Origin: Streptomyces mangrovisoli
Lineage (GTDB): Bacteria; Actinomycetota; Actinomycetes; Streptomycetales; Streptomycetaceae
NCBI RefSeq assembly: GCF_000974985.2
Contig: NZ_LAVA02000018.1
Coordinates: 1 to 64,000, forward strand
Length of the DNA: 64,000 nucleotides
Direction: 5' to 3'
In this document: positions 45,134 to 64,000 of the stretch, piece by piece
Layout of the letters: every line of letters begins with the position of its first letter
Numbering within the stretch: the stretch's first letter is position 1
Translations under genes and position numbers: made by a program
The notes under the pieces: generated by a model
Seen by the model: only the letters and a program-made list of their open reading frames with translations
What the model was told of the DNA's origin: nothing
The model's database searches: none

Positions 45134-46615
45134 TCAGGCGACGACGGCGTCGGCGGTGGCCCGCCGGATGCCGAGGGTCGGCGTGGTGGTCAGGTACAGA
45201 CCGCTGGCCGCGTCGTAGAGGTCGGTGGCGTCCATCTTCATCGGCGCCATGCTGATGGGGGCGTTGGGGCTGGCGGCGATGGCGGCCTGGCGGGCCTGCT
45301 CGGCGGCGCTGAGCAGCTGGCCGACCGGGGTGCCGTCGTGACCGGCCTCGTCGATCATCGTCTGGATGGGGGCGGTGCCGAGGCCCGCGACGTCGCTGGC
45401 CTCGCGCAGGTCGGTGACGCCCGCGACGAGTTCACCGAAGGCGGCGTCCTTGCCGTCGCCCGCGGTGGTGCCGTCGCTGGACTCGCGCACCAGGGACTCG
45501 GCCAGGTCGAAGTAGGTGTCGCTGCCCATGTACTGCTGGTAGACGCCCGAGACGAGGGTGAACAGGCGCTGGTAGGCGTTGCGGAAGAGGGACTCGTAGA
45601 AGCCCAGTGCCTGGCTCTCGTCGACGTCGCCGTTGATGGTGGACAGGATGGACGCGGCCGAGAGCATGCCGCTGTACATGGCGAGGTGGACACCGGTCGA
45701 CAGCAGCGGGTCCAGGAAGCAGGCGGCGTCGCCGACGAGGAAGTAGCCGGGGCCGCAGAAGGAGTCGGCGACGTAGGAGAAGTCCTTCTCCACGCGGACG
45801 CCGGGCTGGAACTCGCCGCCGGCCAGCAGGTCGGTGACGGTCGCGGACTCCGCGATGAGGGCGTGCAGCATCTCCTCGGTGGAGGAGTAGTCGGCACGCC
45901 GCTCCAGGAAGCGCGACTGGTGGGAGACGAAGCCCACGCTGTAGCGGTCGTCGCGCAGCGGGATGATCCAGTACCAGCCGTCGGGCGAGGAGACGACGTT
46001 GATGCCGCCGGAGGGGGTGCCCGGGAGCAGGTCGCCGCCCTTCCAGTAGCCCCAGATGGCGACGTTGCGGAACACCTCGTGCGGGCGGCGGTTCTTGAAG
46101 TGCTGGCCGCCGATGACGCCGGCCCGCCCGGAGGCGTCGACGACGAAGTCGAACTCGCCGGTGTGCACCGTGCCGCGGTCCTGCGGGTCGGTCCACTCGG
46201 CGCCCACGGCGCGGTCGCCGTCGAAGATCACGCGCTTGACGGAGGCGCCCTGGATGACCTCGACGCCCTGCTCGGCGGCGTGGTCGAGGAGGATGGTGTC
46301 GAAGTCGTCGCGGTCCACCTGCCAGGACCGGACGTCCGGGCCGAACAGCTCGGACCAGTCGATCTTCCAGTCCTTCTCCTGGCCCCAGCGCAGCAGGACG
46401 CCGGTCTTGACGGTGTAGCCGCGCTCCTCGATCTTCTCCAGCGCGCCGCCGAAGTCGAGAATGCTGCGGCAGGAAGAGGCGATGGACTCGCCGATGTGGT
46501 ACCTCGGGAACGTGTCGCGCTCCAGAAGCGTCACCGACACACCGGCCCGGGCCAGGAGCGTCGCGGCGGTGGACCCGCCGGGGCCGCCGCCGATTACTAG
46601 GACTTTCCGCGTCAT
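45134..46615 (-). CDS. Flavin-dependent halogenase
   Basis: The 493-aa protein has the FAD-binding GGGPGGS (residues 9-15), the halogenase signature WYWIIP (214-219, the WxWxIP motif) and the likely catalytic Lys70 in the YTVKTG segment. It belongs to the CndH/CmlS-like group rather than the tryptophan halogenases, so a carrier-bound or polyketide substrate is expected. It needs FADH2 from a separate reductase, which is not in the window. Its start codon lies 113 bp from a -10 element of the shared TTAGGGG promoter type, and an interlocked hairpin terminator follows it. Confidence 0.88.
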   Translation of the reverse strand: MTRKVLVIGGGPGGSTAATLLARAGVSVTLLERDTFPRYHIGESIASSCRSILDFGGALEKIEERGYTVKTGVLLRWGQEKDWKIDWSELFGPDVRSWQVDRDDFDTILLDHAAEQGVEVIQGASVKRVIFDGDRAVGAEWTDPQDRGTVHTGEFDFVVDASGRAGVIGGQHFKNRRPHEVFRNVAIWGYWKGGDLLPGTPSGGINVVSSPDGWYWIIPLRDDRYSVGFVSHQSRFLERRADYSSTEEMLHALIAESATVTDLLAGGEFQPGVRVEKDFSYVADSFCGPGYFLVGDAACFLDPLLSTGVHLAMYSGMLSAASILSTINGDVDESQALGFYESLFRNAYQRLFTLVSGVYQQYMGSDTYFDLAESLVRESSDGTTAGDGKDAAFGELVAGVTDLREASDVAGLGTAPIQTMIDEAGHDGTPVGQLLSAAEQARQAAIAASPNAPISMAPMKMDATDLYDAASGLYLTTTPTLGIRRATADAVVA

Positions 46616-46727
46616 CGTGCACCCAATCTGTGGAAGTCGCCCTGTACGGGCCGTGCAGTGGGGTGGAATTCGGAATGCTCGGATTTCTGGTTCGCTCTGT
46701 AGTGCGGGGAGGTGTGAACTGGCAATT

Positions 46728-46764
46728 ACGATAAGCAGGTTCGGGTTTGTCCAAATACCCCTAA
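46728..46764 (-). promoter_or_regulatory. Halogenase promoter with TTAGGGG box
   Basis: On the minus strand TTAGGGG (46764-46758) directly precedes the -35 hexamer TATTTG (46757-46752), an 18-bp spacer and the -10 TATCGT (46733-46728). A second related box TCAGGGG lies 10 bp further upstream (46774-46768). The same layout is found at ccr and the PKS gene. Confidence 0.75.
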
Positions 46765-46801
46765 CTCCCCCTGAGCGGCCCCACTCACCGCGGGTCGGGA
46801 A

Positions 46802-46814
46802 ACCCCTTAGGGGT
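46802..46814. promoter_or_regulatory. ACCCC-TTA-GGGGT palindrome
   Basis: A perfect odd palindrome containing the TTAGGGG box sits 51 bp before the stop of the dehydrogenase gene in the halogenase upstream region. It has no matching -10 on either strand and may be an auxiliary binding site. Confidence 0.5.
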
Positions 46815-46864
46815 GGCGGGAATTGAGTGGTCCGCTTTCGGGCCGCGGCCTTCCGGGCGGCTGT

Positions 46865-48667
46865 TCAGGCGGCCGTCGCCGTGCGGAAGCCGCGGCCGTT
46901 CTTGCGCCCCAGGGCGCCGGTGCCGGCCAGCGCCGCCAGCAGCGGGGCCGGTTCCTGGTCGGGGTCGGCGAGGTCGTCGTAGAGCCGCTGCTGGATCGCG
47001 AGGGAGACGTCCAGGCCGATGGTGTCGAGCAGCTCGAACGGGCCCATGGGGTAACCGAATCCGTCGCGTACGGCCGCGTCGATGGCGTCGATGGACGTGC
47101 CGGGGCGGTGCAGCAGGCGCACGGCCTGGCCAAGGTAGGGGAAGAGCAGGCAGTTGACGATGAACCCGGCCCGGTCGGGGCAGGTGACCGCGGTCTTGCC
47201 GAGCCCGCCGACGAAGGCGTTCGCGGCGGCGTGCACGGCGTCGGTGGTGTCGGGGGTGCGCACGACCTCCACGAGCCTGAGGGCCGGGGCCGGATTGAAG
47301 AAGTGCAGTCCGATGGTGTCGGCCGCGCGCCCGGACGCCTCGGCGCAGGTGGCGACGGGCAGGCTGGAGGTGGTGGTGGCCAGGATCGTGCCGTGCGCGG
47401 CGGTGAGCCGGCCCAGGCGGGCGAACAGGTCGCGCTTGACGGCGAGATCCTCGGCGACCGCCTCGATCACCAGGTCCCGGCCGCTCACCGCGTCGACGGT
47501 GGCCGCCGGGGTGAGCGCGGCGAGCGCGGCGGCCTTCTGCTGGGCGGTGACGCGGCCGCGCCGCACGGAGCGGGTCAGGGACTGCTCGATCGCCGCGAGG
47601 GCGGCGGCGGCCTTGTCGTCGCTGCGGGCGACGAGCACGGTGGGGTGGCCGGCGGTCGCGCAGACCTCGGCGATCCCGCGGGCCATCGTGCCCGAGCCGA
47701 CGACGGCGACGGTGCGTACGTGCCGGGTGGCGGTCCCGGCGGGGGCGAGGGCGGTGGTGTCGTGGACGGTACGGCCCTCGTCGTCCCAGGTGTGGAAGCC
47801 CTCGCCGCTCTTGCGGCCCAGCCGCCCGGTCGCCACCAGCCTGCTCAGCAGCGGGGCGGGCCGGAAGCAGGCCTGTCCGGTGGCGTGGTGCAGCCCCGTG
47901 AGCAGGGAGTGCGCGGTGTCCAGGCCGAAGGTGTCCAGCAGGCGCAGCGGTCCGGCGGGCAGGCCGCAGCCCAGCCGCATCGCGGTGTCGATGTCGTCGC
48001 GGGTGGCGTGACCGGCCTCCAGGAAGGACACCGCCCGGTTCAGCTGGGCGAGGACCAGGGCGGTGGCGTCGGTGGCCGGCTGGACGCCGAGGCTGCTCAC
48101 GGGCTTCAGCCCCAGGGAGGCGATCAGCGACTGGACGGCGGTCGTGGTGGCGGGGGCGGTCAGCGTGGTGGTGACCGCCTCGACGGTGCCTCCGGGGCCC
48201 GGCGGCACCAGGAAGCGCAGGCCGGCGAGGGTGCCGGGGCGGCCGGAGGCGATGGCGAGTTCGGCGAGCGAGAGGCCCGCGGTGGTGGTGACGACCGGTG
48301 CGGGGCTCAACCCGCCGATACGGCGCAGCAGTCGGGCCTTGTCCGCGAGGTCGTCGCCGACGGCCTCGATGACGACGTCGGCGCCGGACAGCGCCGCCAG
48401 GTCGTCGGTGAGGTGCGTCTCGCCCGCCGTGTCGGCGCCCGCCGACGCCTTCAGCCTCCGGTCGGCGCGGGCGACGGCGTCCGGGTCGGTGTCGACGCCG
48501 ATGACGCGGTGCCCGGCCGCGTGCGCGAGGCGCAGGAACGCCTCGCCCACCGTGCCGAGGCCGACCACGGCAGTGACGGGCCGGGATGCCGTGGGGGTGC
48601 CGTGGGTCGCGGGGGCGTGGTGGGTCGTGTCGGTGCTCTTGGCCGTGTGGCTGGTGTGGGTGCTCAC
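46865..48667 (-). CDS. Tandem-domain 3-hydroxyacyl-CoA (3-hydroxybutyryl-CoA) dehydrogenase
   Basis: The 600-aa protein is two 3-hydroxyacyl-CoA dehydrogenases in a row. The C-terminal copy has a full site: VAVVGSGTMARG (322-331), LHFFNPAPALRLVEVV (catalytic His455) and DRAGFIVNCLLFP (Asn505). The N-terminal copy keeps GLGTVG (36-41), but its His is lost (LRFLVPPG) and so is the GFIVN motif, so it is probably structural. Reduction of acetoacetyl-CoA to 3-hydroxybutyryl-CoA would feed crotonyl-CoA to the CCR. Its GTG start overlaps the CCR stop (GTGA), giving strict coupling. Confidence 0.85.
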   Translation of the reverse strand: MSTHTSHTAKSTDTTHHAPATHGTPTASRPVTAVVGLGTVGEAFLRLAHAAGHRVIGVDTDPDAVARADRRLKASAGADTAGETHLTDDLAALSGADVVIEAVGDDLADKARLLRRIGGLSPAPVVTTTAGLSLAELAIASGRPGTLAGLRFLVPPGPGGTVEAVTTTLTAPATTTAVQSLIASLGLKPVSSLGVQPATDATALVLAQLNRAVSFLEAGHATRDDIDTAMRLGCGLPAGPLRLLDTFGLDTAHSLLTGLHHATGQACFRPAPLLSRLVATGRLGRKSGEGFHTWDDEGRTVHDTTALAPAGTATRHVRTVAVVGSGTMARGIAEVCATAGHPTVLVARSDDKAAAALAAIEQSLTRSVRRGRVTAQQKAAALAALTPAATVDAVSGRDLVIEAVAEDLAVKRDLFARLGRLTAAHGTILATTTSSLPVATCAEASGRAADTIGLHFFNPAPALRLVEVVRTPDTTDAVHAAANAFVGGLGKTAVTCPDRAGFIVNCLLFPYLGQAVRLLHRPGTSIDAIDAAVRDGFGYPMGPFELLDTIGLDVSLAIQQRLYDDLADPDQEPAPLLAALAGTGALGRKNGRGFRTATAA

Positions 48668-50016
48668 TTCTCCTGCCCCTCGATCCGGCGGAAGCGGTTG
48701 ATGGCGTCGAGGTGTTCGGCGCGCAGTTCGTGGTTGCGGACGCCGAGGCCTTCCTCGGGGGCGAGGCACAGGACGCCGACCTTGCCCTGGTGGAGGTTGC
48801 GGTGGACGTCGTGGGCGGCCTGCCCGGTGTCCTCCAGGGAGTAGACCTTGGAGAGGGTCGGGTGGATCTTGCCCTTGGCGATCACGCGGTTGGCCTCCCA
48901 CGCCTCGCGGTAGTTCGCGAAGTGCGAGCCGATGATCCGCTTCAGCGACATCCACAGGTAGCGGTTGTCGTACTCGTGCATGTAGCCCGAGGTGGAGGCG
49001 CAGGTGGTGATGGTGCCGCCCTTGCGGGTGACGAACACCGAGGCGCCGAAGGTCTCGCGGCCGGGGTGCTCGAAGACGATGTCGATGTCCTCGCCGCCGG
49101 TCAGCTCACGGATGCGCTTGCCGAACCGCTTCCACTCGCGCGGGTCCTGGGTCTGCTCGTCCTTCCAGAACCGGTAGCCCTCAGCGTTGCGGTCGATGAC
49201 GTTCCGCGCGCCCATCGCGCGGCAGATGTCGGCCTTCTCCGGGCTGGAGACCACACAGATCGGGTTGGCGCCGCCCGCGAGGGCGAACTGGGTGGCGTAG
49301 GAGCCCAGTCCACCGCTCGCGCCCCAGATCAGGACGTTGTCGCCCTGCTTCATGCCGGCACCGTTGCGCGAGACCAGCTGCCGGTAGGCGGTGGAGTTGA
49401 CCAGGCCGGGAGCGGCGGCTTCCTCCCAGCTGAGGTGCTGCGGCTTGGGCATGAGCTGGTTCGACTTGACAAGTGCGAGCTCTGCCAGGCCGCCGAAGTT
49501 GGTCTCGAAGCCCCAGATCCGCTGCTCGGGGTCGAGCATCGTGTCGTTGTGGCCGTCGGAGGACTCCAGCTCGACGGAGAGGCAGTGCGCGACGACCTCG
49601 TCACCGGGCTTCCAGGCGTTGACGCCGGGGCCGGTGCGCAGGACGACGCCCGCGAGGTCGGAGCCGATGATGTGGTACGGCAGGTCGTGGCGCTTGGTCA
49701 GCTCGGAGAGCTTGCCGTAGCGCTCCAGGAACCCGAAGGTGGACAGCGGCTCGAAGATCGAGGTCCACACCGAGTTGTAGTTGACCGAGGAGGCCATCAC
49801 GGCCACCAGGGCCTCACCCGGACCCAGTTCGGGCACCGGGACTTCCTGCACGTGCAGAGACTTGCGGGGGTCCTTCTCGCGGGACGGCAGCCCCTCGAAC
49901 ATCGTGGCGTCCTCGCGGCGCACCACCGCCCCTCGGTAGGACTGCGGCAGCGGCAGCCCCGCGATGTCCCGGGGCGAGGCGTCCCCGGCGAGCACGGCGC
50001 TGATGATCTCGTCCAT
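48664..50016 (-). CDS. ccr: Crotonyl-CoA carboxylase/reductase
   Basis: The 450-aa medium-chain dehydrogenase/reductase has the NADPH site IWGASGGLGSYATQFALAGG and the CO2 pocket residues of characterised CCRs at identical numbering: Asn81, Phe170, Glu171 and His365. It converts crotonyl-CoA, CO2 and NADPH to (2S)-ethylmalonyl-CoA. It is coupled to the dehydrogenase gene downstream, so the two form a precursor operon. Longer-chain alkylmalonyl specificity cannot be excluded. Confidence 0.95.
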   Translation of the reverse strand: MDEIISAVLAGDASPRDIAGLPLPQSYRGAVVRREDATMFEGLPSREKDPRKSLHVQEVPVPELGPGEALVAVMASSVNYNSVWTSIFEPLSTFGFLERYGKLSELTKRHDLPYHIIGSDLAGVVLRTGPGVNAWKPGDEVVAHCLSVELESSDGHNDTMLDPEQRIWGFETNFGGLAELALVKSNQLMPKPQHLSWEEAAAPGLVNSTAYRQLVSRNGAGMKQGDNVLIWGASGGLGSYATQFALAGGANPICVVSSPEKADICRAMGARNVIDRNAEGYRFWKDEQTQDPREWKRFGKRIRELTGGEDIDIVFEHPGRETFGASVFVTRKGGTITTCASTSGYMHEYDNRYLWMSLKRIIGSHFANYREAWEANRVIAKGKIHPTLSKVYSLEDTGQAAHDVHRNLHQGKVGVLCLAPEEGLGVRNHELRAEHLDAINRFRRIEGQEK

Positions 50017-50142
50017 GTCTCAACTTCCCGTGGGATCTTCGGCGATCGGCCGTCGGCGGCCGCGGCCCGCCCCGGCGTACGGTCCCGACGCGGCCGGCGT
50101 ACGGCGGCGGGCGGGCGGCGCGAGGGCAGGGTCCTGACGGCG

Positions 50143-50179
50143 AGCATAGGAAGTGTCCATCGGCCCGGGTAACCCCTAA
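50143..50179 (-). promoter_or_regulatory. ccr promoter with TTAGGGG box
   Basis: On the minus strand TTAGGGG (50179-50173) directly precedes TTACCC (50172-50167), an 18-bp spacer and TATGCT (50148-50143). A weaker AGAGGGG lies 21 bp upstream (50200-50194). The region is divergent, and the thioesterase promoter is presumably within the same 298 bp. Confidence 0.75.
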
Positions 50180-50314
50180 CCGGCCCCGCGCGACCCCTCT
50201 CCTGCGCGGTCCACGGGGGCCGCAGAACACCGGGGTTCGGTGTGCCGCCACCGCGTGCCATGCTGAAGATCCTTCCCGCGTCTATCCCTTGTGTGGGAGT
50301 GAGGAGGCGGCCCG

Positions 50315-51091
50315 GTGACAGCGAACGGGCAAGCCGACTGGTTCCGCAATTTCGCACCCGCTCCCCAGGCACCGGTCCGTCTGGTGTGCCTGCCGCACGC
50401 CGGGGGCTCGGCCGGGTACTACGTGCCCGTCGCACGGGCGCTGGCGCCCCGGGTGGAGGTGCTGGCCGTGCAGTATCCCGGCCGCCAAGACCGCCGCCAC
50501 GAGGCGCCCTTCACCGATGTACGGCTGCTCGCGGACGCCGTCGCCGAGCGCCTCGCGCCGTACGCCGACCGGCCGTTGGCCCTGTTCGGGCACAGCATGG
50601 GCGCCACCGTCGGCTACGAGGTGGCGCTGCGGCTCGAAGCGGCCGGGCGCGGTCCGGCGCATCTGTTCGTGTCAGGGCGGCGTGCGCCCTCGGTCGTCGT
50701 CGAGGAGCGCTGGCACCTGGCCACCGACGCCGGTCTGGTCCGCGAGGTGAAGTCGCTCGCCGGGACCGACACGGCGTTCCTGGACGATCCCGAGCTCCTG
50801 GAGATGGTGCTGCCGGTGATCCGGGCCGACTACCGGGCGGTGGAGACCTACCGCGCGGACCCGGCCGCGCCGCGGCTGGCCTGCCCGGTGACGGCGCTGA
50901 CCGGGGACCACGACCCGAAGGCGGCCGTCGAACACGTGCTGCGCTGGGAACGGCACACCACCGGCGGGTTCACCGCCCAGGTGTTCTCCGGCGGCCACTT
51001 CTACCTCAACGACCACGCGGCGGACGTCCTGCGCACGGTGGCGGCGCGGCTGGAGCCGGGGGTGGTGGGCGTGTCGCGGGCGGCCGGCTGA
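50315..51091 (+). CDS. Type II thioesterase
   Basis: The 258-aa alpha/beta-hydrolase has the RifR/TEII pattern: LVCLPHAGGSAGYY (oxyanion loop), FGHSMGA (Ser94), TGDHDP (Asp198) and GGHFYLN (His228). It removes aberrant acyl groups from PKS carrier domains. GAGGAGG lies 7 bases before the GTG start. It is divergent from ccr and may share its regulation. Confidence 0.92.
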   Translation: MTANGQADWFRNFAPAPQAPVRLVCLPHAGGSAGYYVPVARALAPRVEVLAVQYPGRQDRRHEAPFTDVRLLADAVAERLAPYADRPLALFGHSMGATVGYEVALRLEAAGRGPAHLFVSGRRAPSVVVEERWHLATDAGLVREVKSLAGTDTAFLDDPELLEMVLPVIRADYRAVETYRADPAAPRLACPVTALTGDHDPKAAVEHVLRWERHTTGGFTAQVFSGGHFYLNDHAADVLRTVAARLEPGVVGVSRAAG

Positions 51092-51152
51092 GCGGTGCCC
51101 TTCGGGGGAGCTGAGGCCCCGACCAGCTCCACGCCTCCGTCCCGACGGCCGC

Positions 51153-51410
51153 CTACGCCTCCGCTCCTGCCGTCGTCCCCGTCTCCGCCCCGGCCTCCGC
51201 GTCCGTCTCGGCCTCCCAGCGCAGCAGGTCGCCCGGCTGGCAGGCGAGGGCCTCGCAGAGCGCGGCGAGTGTCGCGAAGCGCACCGCCTTGGCGCGGCCG
51301 TTCTTGAGCACGGCCAGGTTGGCGGGGGTGATGCCGACGCGCTCCGCGAGCTCGCCCACGGACATCTTCCGCCTGGCCAGCATCACGTCGATGTCGACGA
51401 CGATCGCCAT
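51153..51410 (-). CDS. Small HTH regulator (YozG-like XRE)
   Basis: The 85-aa protein is one HTH domain (MSVGELAERVGITPANLAVLKNGRAKAVRF) with an acidic, Ala/Glu-rich tail. Such proteins follow DUF2975 genes. Its ATG overlaps the DUF2975 stop by one base (TGATG), so the pair is coupled. It probably represses the pair through two tandem inverted repeats upstream. Confidence 0.88.
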   Translation of the reverse strand: MAIVVDIDVMLARRKMSVGELAERVGITPANLAVLKNGRAKAVRFATLAALCEALACQPGDLLRWEAETDAEAGAETGTTAGAEA

Positions 51411-51901
51411 CAGATCACCTCGTCCAACTCGGCCTGCATCCGGGCCGCTTCGACGTCGCGTGCGACCGCCTGGGCGAGCAGCATCCGCAGCACGAGCACG
51501 ATGAGGGCGACCCCCAGGATGGCCACGCCGATCCCGCCCATGATCAAGGTGACCCCCGGGTCCTCCCGCTGGCCGGGCGCGTTGACGGCCGTGACCGCGA
51601 ACCACAGGAGGGCGGCGGCCACGATGGCGCCGATCACCCCGTTCACGTACCGGAAGGCGGCGAAGGAGAACACGGTTCCGCGCCGCACCATCGTCACCAG
51701 CCGCCATACGCAGACCACGGCGACCTGGACGCACACCATGCCCAGGAGGGCGATCACGCGAAACGCGGTCAGCGGGACCGAGCCGTCCTCCGGGTCGCTC
51801 CCGCTGACCAGCACGTACAACAGCCCTCCCTGCACGAGCACGGTGCCGGCGAGCACCCCTGCGAGCACGGCGCGCAGCGCGCGCACGGTCAGCTTCCCCA
51901 C
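51410..51901 (-). CDS. DUF2975 membrane protein
   Basis: The 163-aa protein has four membrane helices with the DUF2975 pattern (LTAFRVIALLGMVCVQVAVVCVWRLVTMVRRGTVFS and FAAFRYVNGVIGAIVAAALLWFA). A GAGGGATGAG element precedes the GTG. The family accompanies HTH_26 regulators, but its function is unknown. The unit is inserted between thioesterase and PKS genes and is probably not part of the pathway. Confidence 0.85.
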   Translation of the reverse strand: MGKLTVRALRAVLAGVLAGTVLVQGGLLYVLVSGSDPEDGSVPLTAFRVIALLGMVCVQVAVVCVWRLVTMVRRGTVFSFAAFRYVNGVIGAIVAAALLWFAVTAVNAPGQREDPGVTLIMGGIGVAILGVALIVLVLRMLLAQAVARDVEAARMQAELDEVI

Positions 51902-51912
51902 GACTCATCCCT

Positions 51913-51950
51913 CCATCGACTCACGATGGGAATCTATCGTTTTTCGATAG
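51913..51950. promoter_or_regulatory. Two tandem operators CYATCG-N5-CGATRG
   Basis: CCATCG-ACTCA-CGATGG (51913-51929) and CTATCG-TTTTT-CGATAG (51934-51950) are perfect 6-5-6 inverted repeats with the same consensus and centres 21 bp apart, two turns of DNA. They lie 12 bp upstream of the DUF2975 gene and should bind the downstream HTH protein. Confidence 0.7.
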
Positions 51951-52032
51951 GTGACGCAACGGCCGGGAGGGGCGGGCAGGGCACGGCAAGCACGGCTGCC
52001 ACCCCGGCGGCGGGACCTCCCCCGGACCGCGG

Positions 52033-52060
52033 CCCCTAATCGCCCGGCCCGCCCCCTAGA
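52033..52060. promoter_or_regulatory. Two CCCCTAA/CCCCTAG boxes upstream of the PKS promoter
   Basis: CCCCTAA (52033-52039) and CCCCTAG (52053-52059) are 20 bp apart, inverted relative to the promoter-proximal TTAGGGG. Neither has a -10 at the standard distance, so they look like auxiliary activator sites. The rest of the 434-bp gap contains the operators and leader repeats listed separately. Confidence 0.5.
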
Positions 52061-52098
52061 AGCCGGCGCGGAGCCGCCGGGCGGCCCCCCAACGGCAT

Positions 52099-52135
52099 TT
52101 AGGGGTTGGTCGACCCGAGGGGGCGTCCATAGCGT
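52099..52135 (+). promoter_or_regulatory. PKS promoter with TTAGGGG box
   Basis: TTAGGGG (52099-52105) directly precedes TTGGTC (52106-52111), an 18-bp spacer and TAGCGT (52130-52135). The spacing equals that at ccr and the halogenase. Transcription should start near 52142, leaving a leader of about 190 bases. Confidence 0.75.
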
Positions 52136-52143
52136 GGCATTCG

Positions 52144-52285
52144 TCCATGGCTTTCCGATGAGGCGACAGCCTTCACGGTTCTTCTGTCCGGCGGGGGCGA
52201 CAGCCTTTCGCCACTGTTCCATTCGGCTGAGGCAACAGCCCTACGCCACTGCTCCATTCGGCTGGGGGGACAGCCTTCCGCCGGT
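52144..52285 (+). repeat. Four 35-bp tandem repeats forming the PKS mRNA leader
   Basis: Each unit contains a CCATTCGG-like start and (G/A)ACAGCC; the ACAGCC cores end at 52171, 52205, 52240 and 52275. Units 3 and 4 can form a GGCTG/CAGCC hairpin. The array begins at the predicted transcription start and ends about 50 bases before the PKS start codon. Confidence 0.75.
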
Positions 52286-52335
52286 TTTCTCTTCGAGCAA
52301 TCCGCTCCGTCTTCACGTGCCCAAGGAGTCTGTCC

Positions 52336-64000
<11,665 letters not shown>

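Noticed and set aside
52027..52060. Leftward promoter from the CCCCTAA/CCCCTAG boxes
   Set aside because: No TAnnnT -10 occurs at the 24-bp distance found at the three matching promoters.

Overview
The window is chromosomal DNA of a high-GC actinomycete, almost certainly a Streptomyces or close relative. GC content is very high and third codon positions are nearly all G or C. GTG starts are common, TTA codons are almost absent, and characteristic families are present: tendamistat-type inhibitor, ECF sigma factor with a CU044_5270-type partner, LAL regulators, EACC1/caspase conflict proteins and a modular type I PKS. All calls rest on reading the sequence and recalling families; no database search was run. 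Layout: 1-0.3 kb is the 3' end of an IS200/IS605 transposase gene. 0.5-11 kb is accessory chromosome: a cupin regulator, a secreted alpha-amylase inhibitor, an ECF sigma operon, a GAP-family membrane protein, a divergent LysR/DJ-1 pair, a secreted scabin-like ADP-ribosyltransferase and an MFS exporter. 11-17.3 kb holds a probable biological-conflict locus (EACC1 plus caspase/NB-ARC/TPR protein), then a small membrane protein and a metallophosphoesterase. 17.5-27.8 kb has a large secreted beta-propeller protein, several regulator/target pairs (HxlR/DoxX, MarR/multicopper oxidase, LysR/DUF6817-like) and a cold-shock protein. 28-34.5 kb has a large LAL regulator, GNAT, DinB, lamin-tail and endolysin-like amidase genes. 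34.5-38 kb contains three nearly identical tRNA-Gly(UCC)-like genes, each with its own -10 element, conserved leader and terminator, interleaved with a DUF429 gene and an oxidoreductase/TetR pair. 38-45 kb has a SUKH-like gene, a cell-surface protein, a MarR gene and an antiporter-korA-korB operon. 45-64 kb is the edge of a halogenated polyketide cluster: flavin-dependent halogenase, tandem-domain 3-hydroxyacyl-CoA dehydrogenase, crotonyl-CoA carboxylase/reductase, type II thioesterase, and a PKS running off the window (CoA ligase-ACP, then KS-AT-DH-KR-ACP with a methylmalonyl-type AT, then KS-AT-KR with a malonyl-type AT). The dehydrogenase and CCR can supply ethylmalonyl-CoA, the thioesterase can clear blocked carriers, and the halogenase probably chlorinates a carrier-bound or finished substrate. 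The promoters of the halogenase, ccr and PKS share one architecture: a TTAGGGG box directly upstream of a weak -35, an 18-bp spacer and a TAnnnT -10. That points to one pathway-specific activator outside the window. The antiporter-korAB operon lacks this box and may lie outside the regulon.
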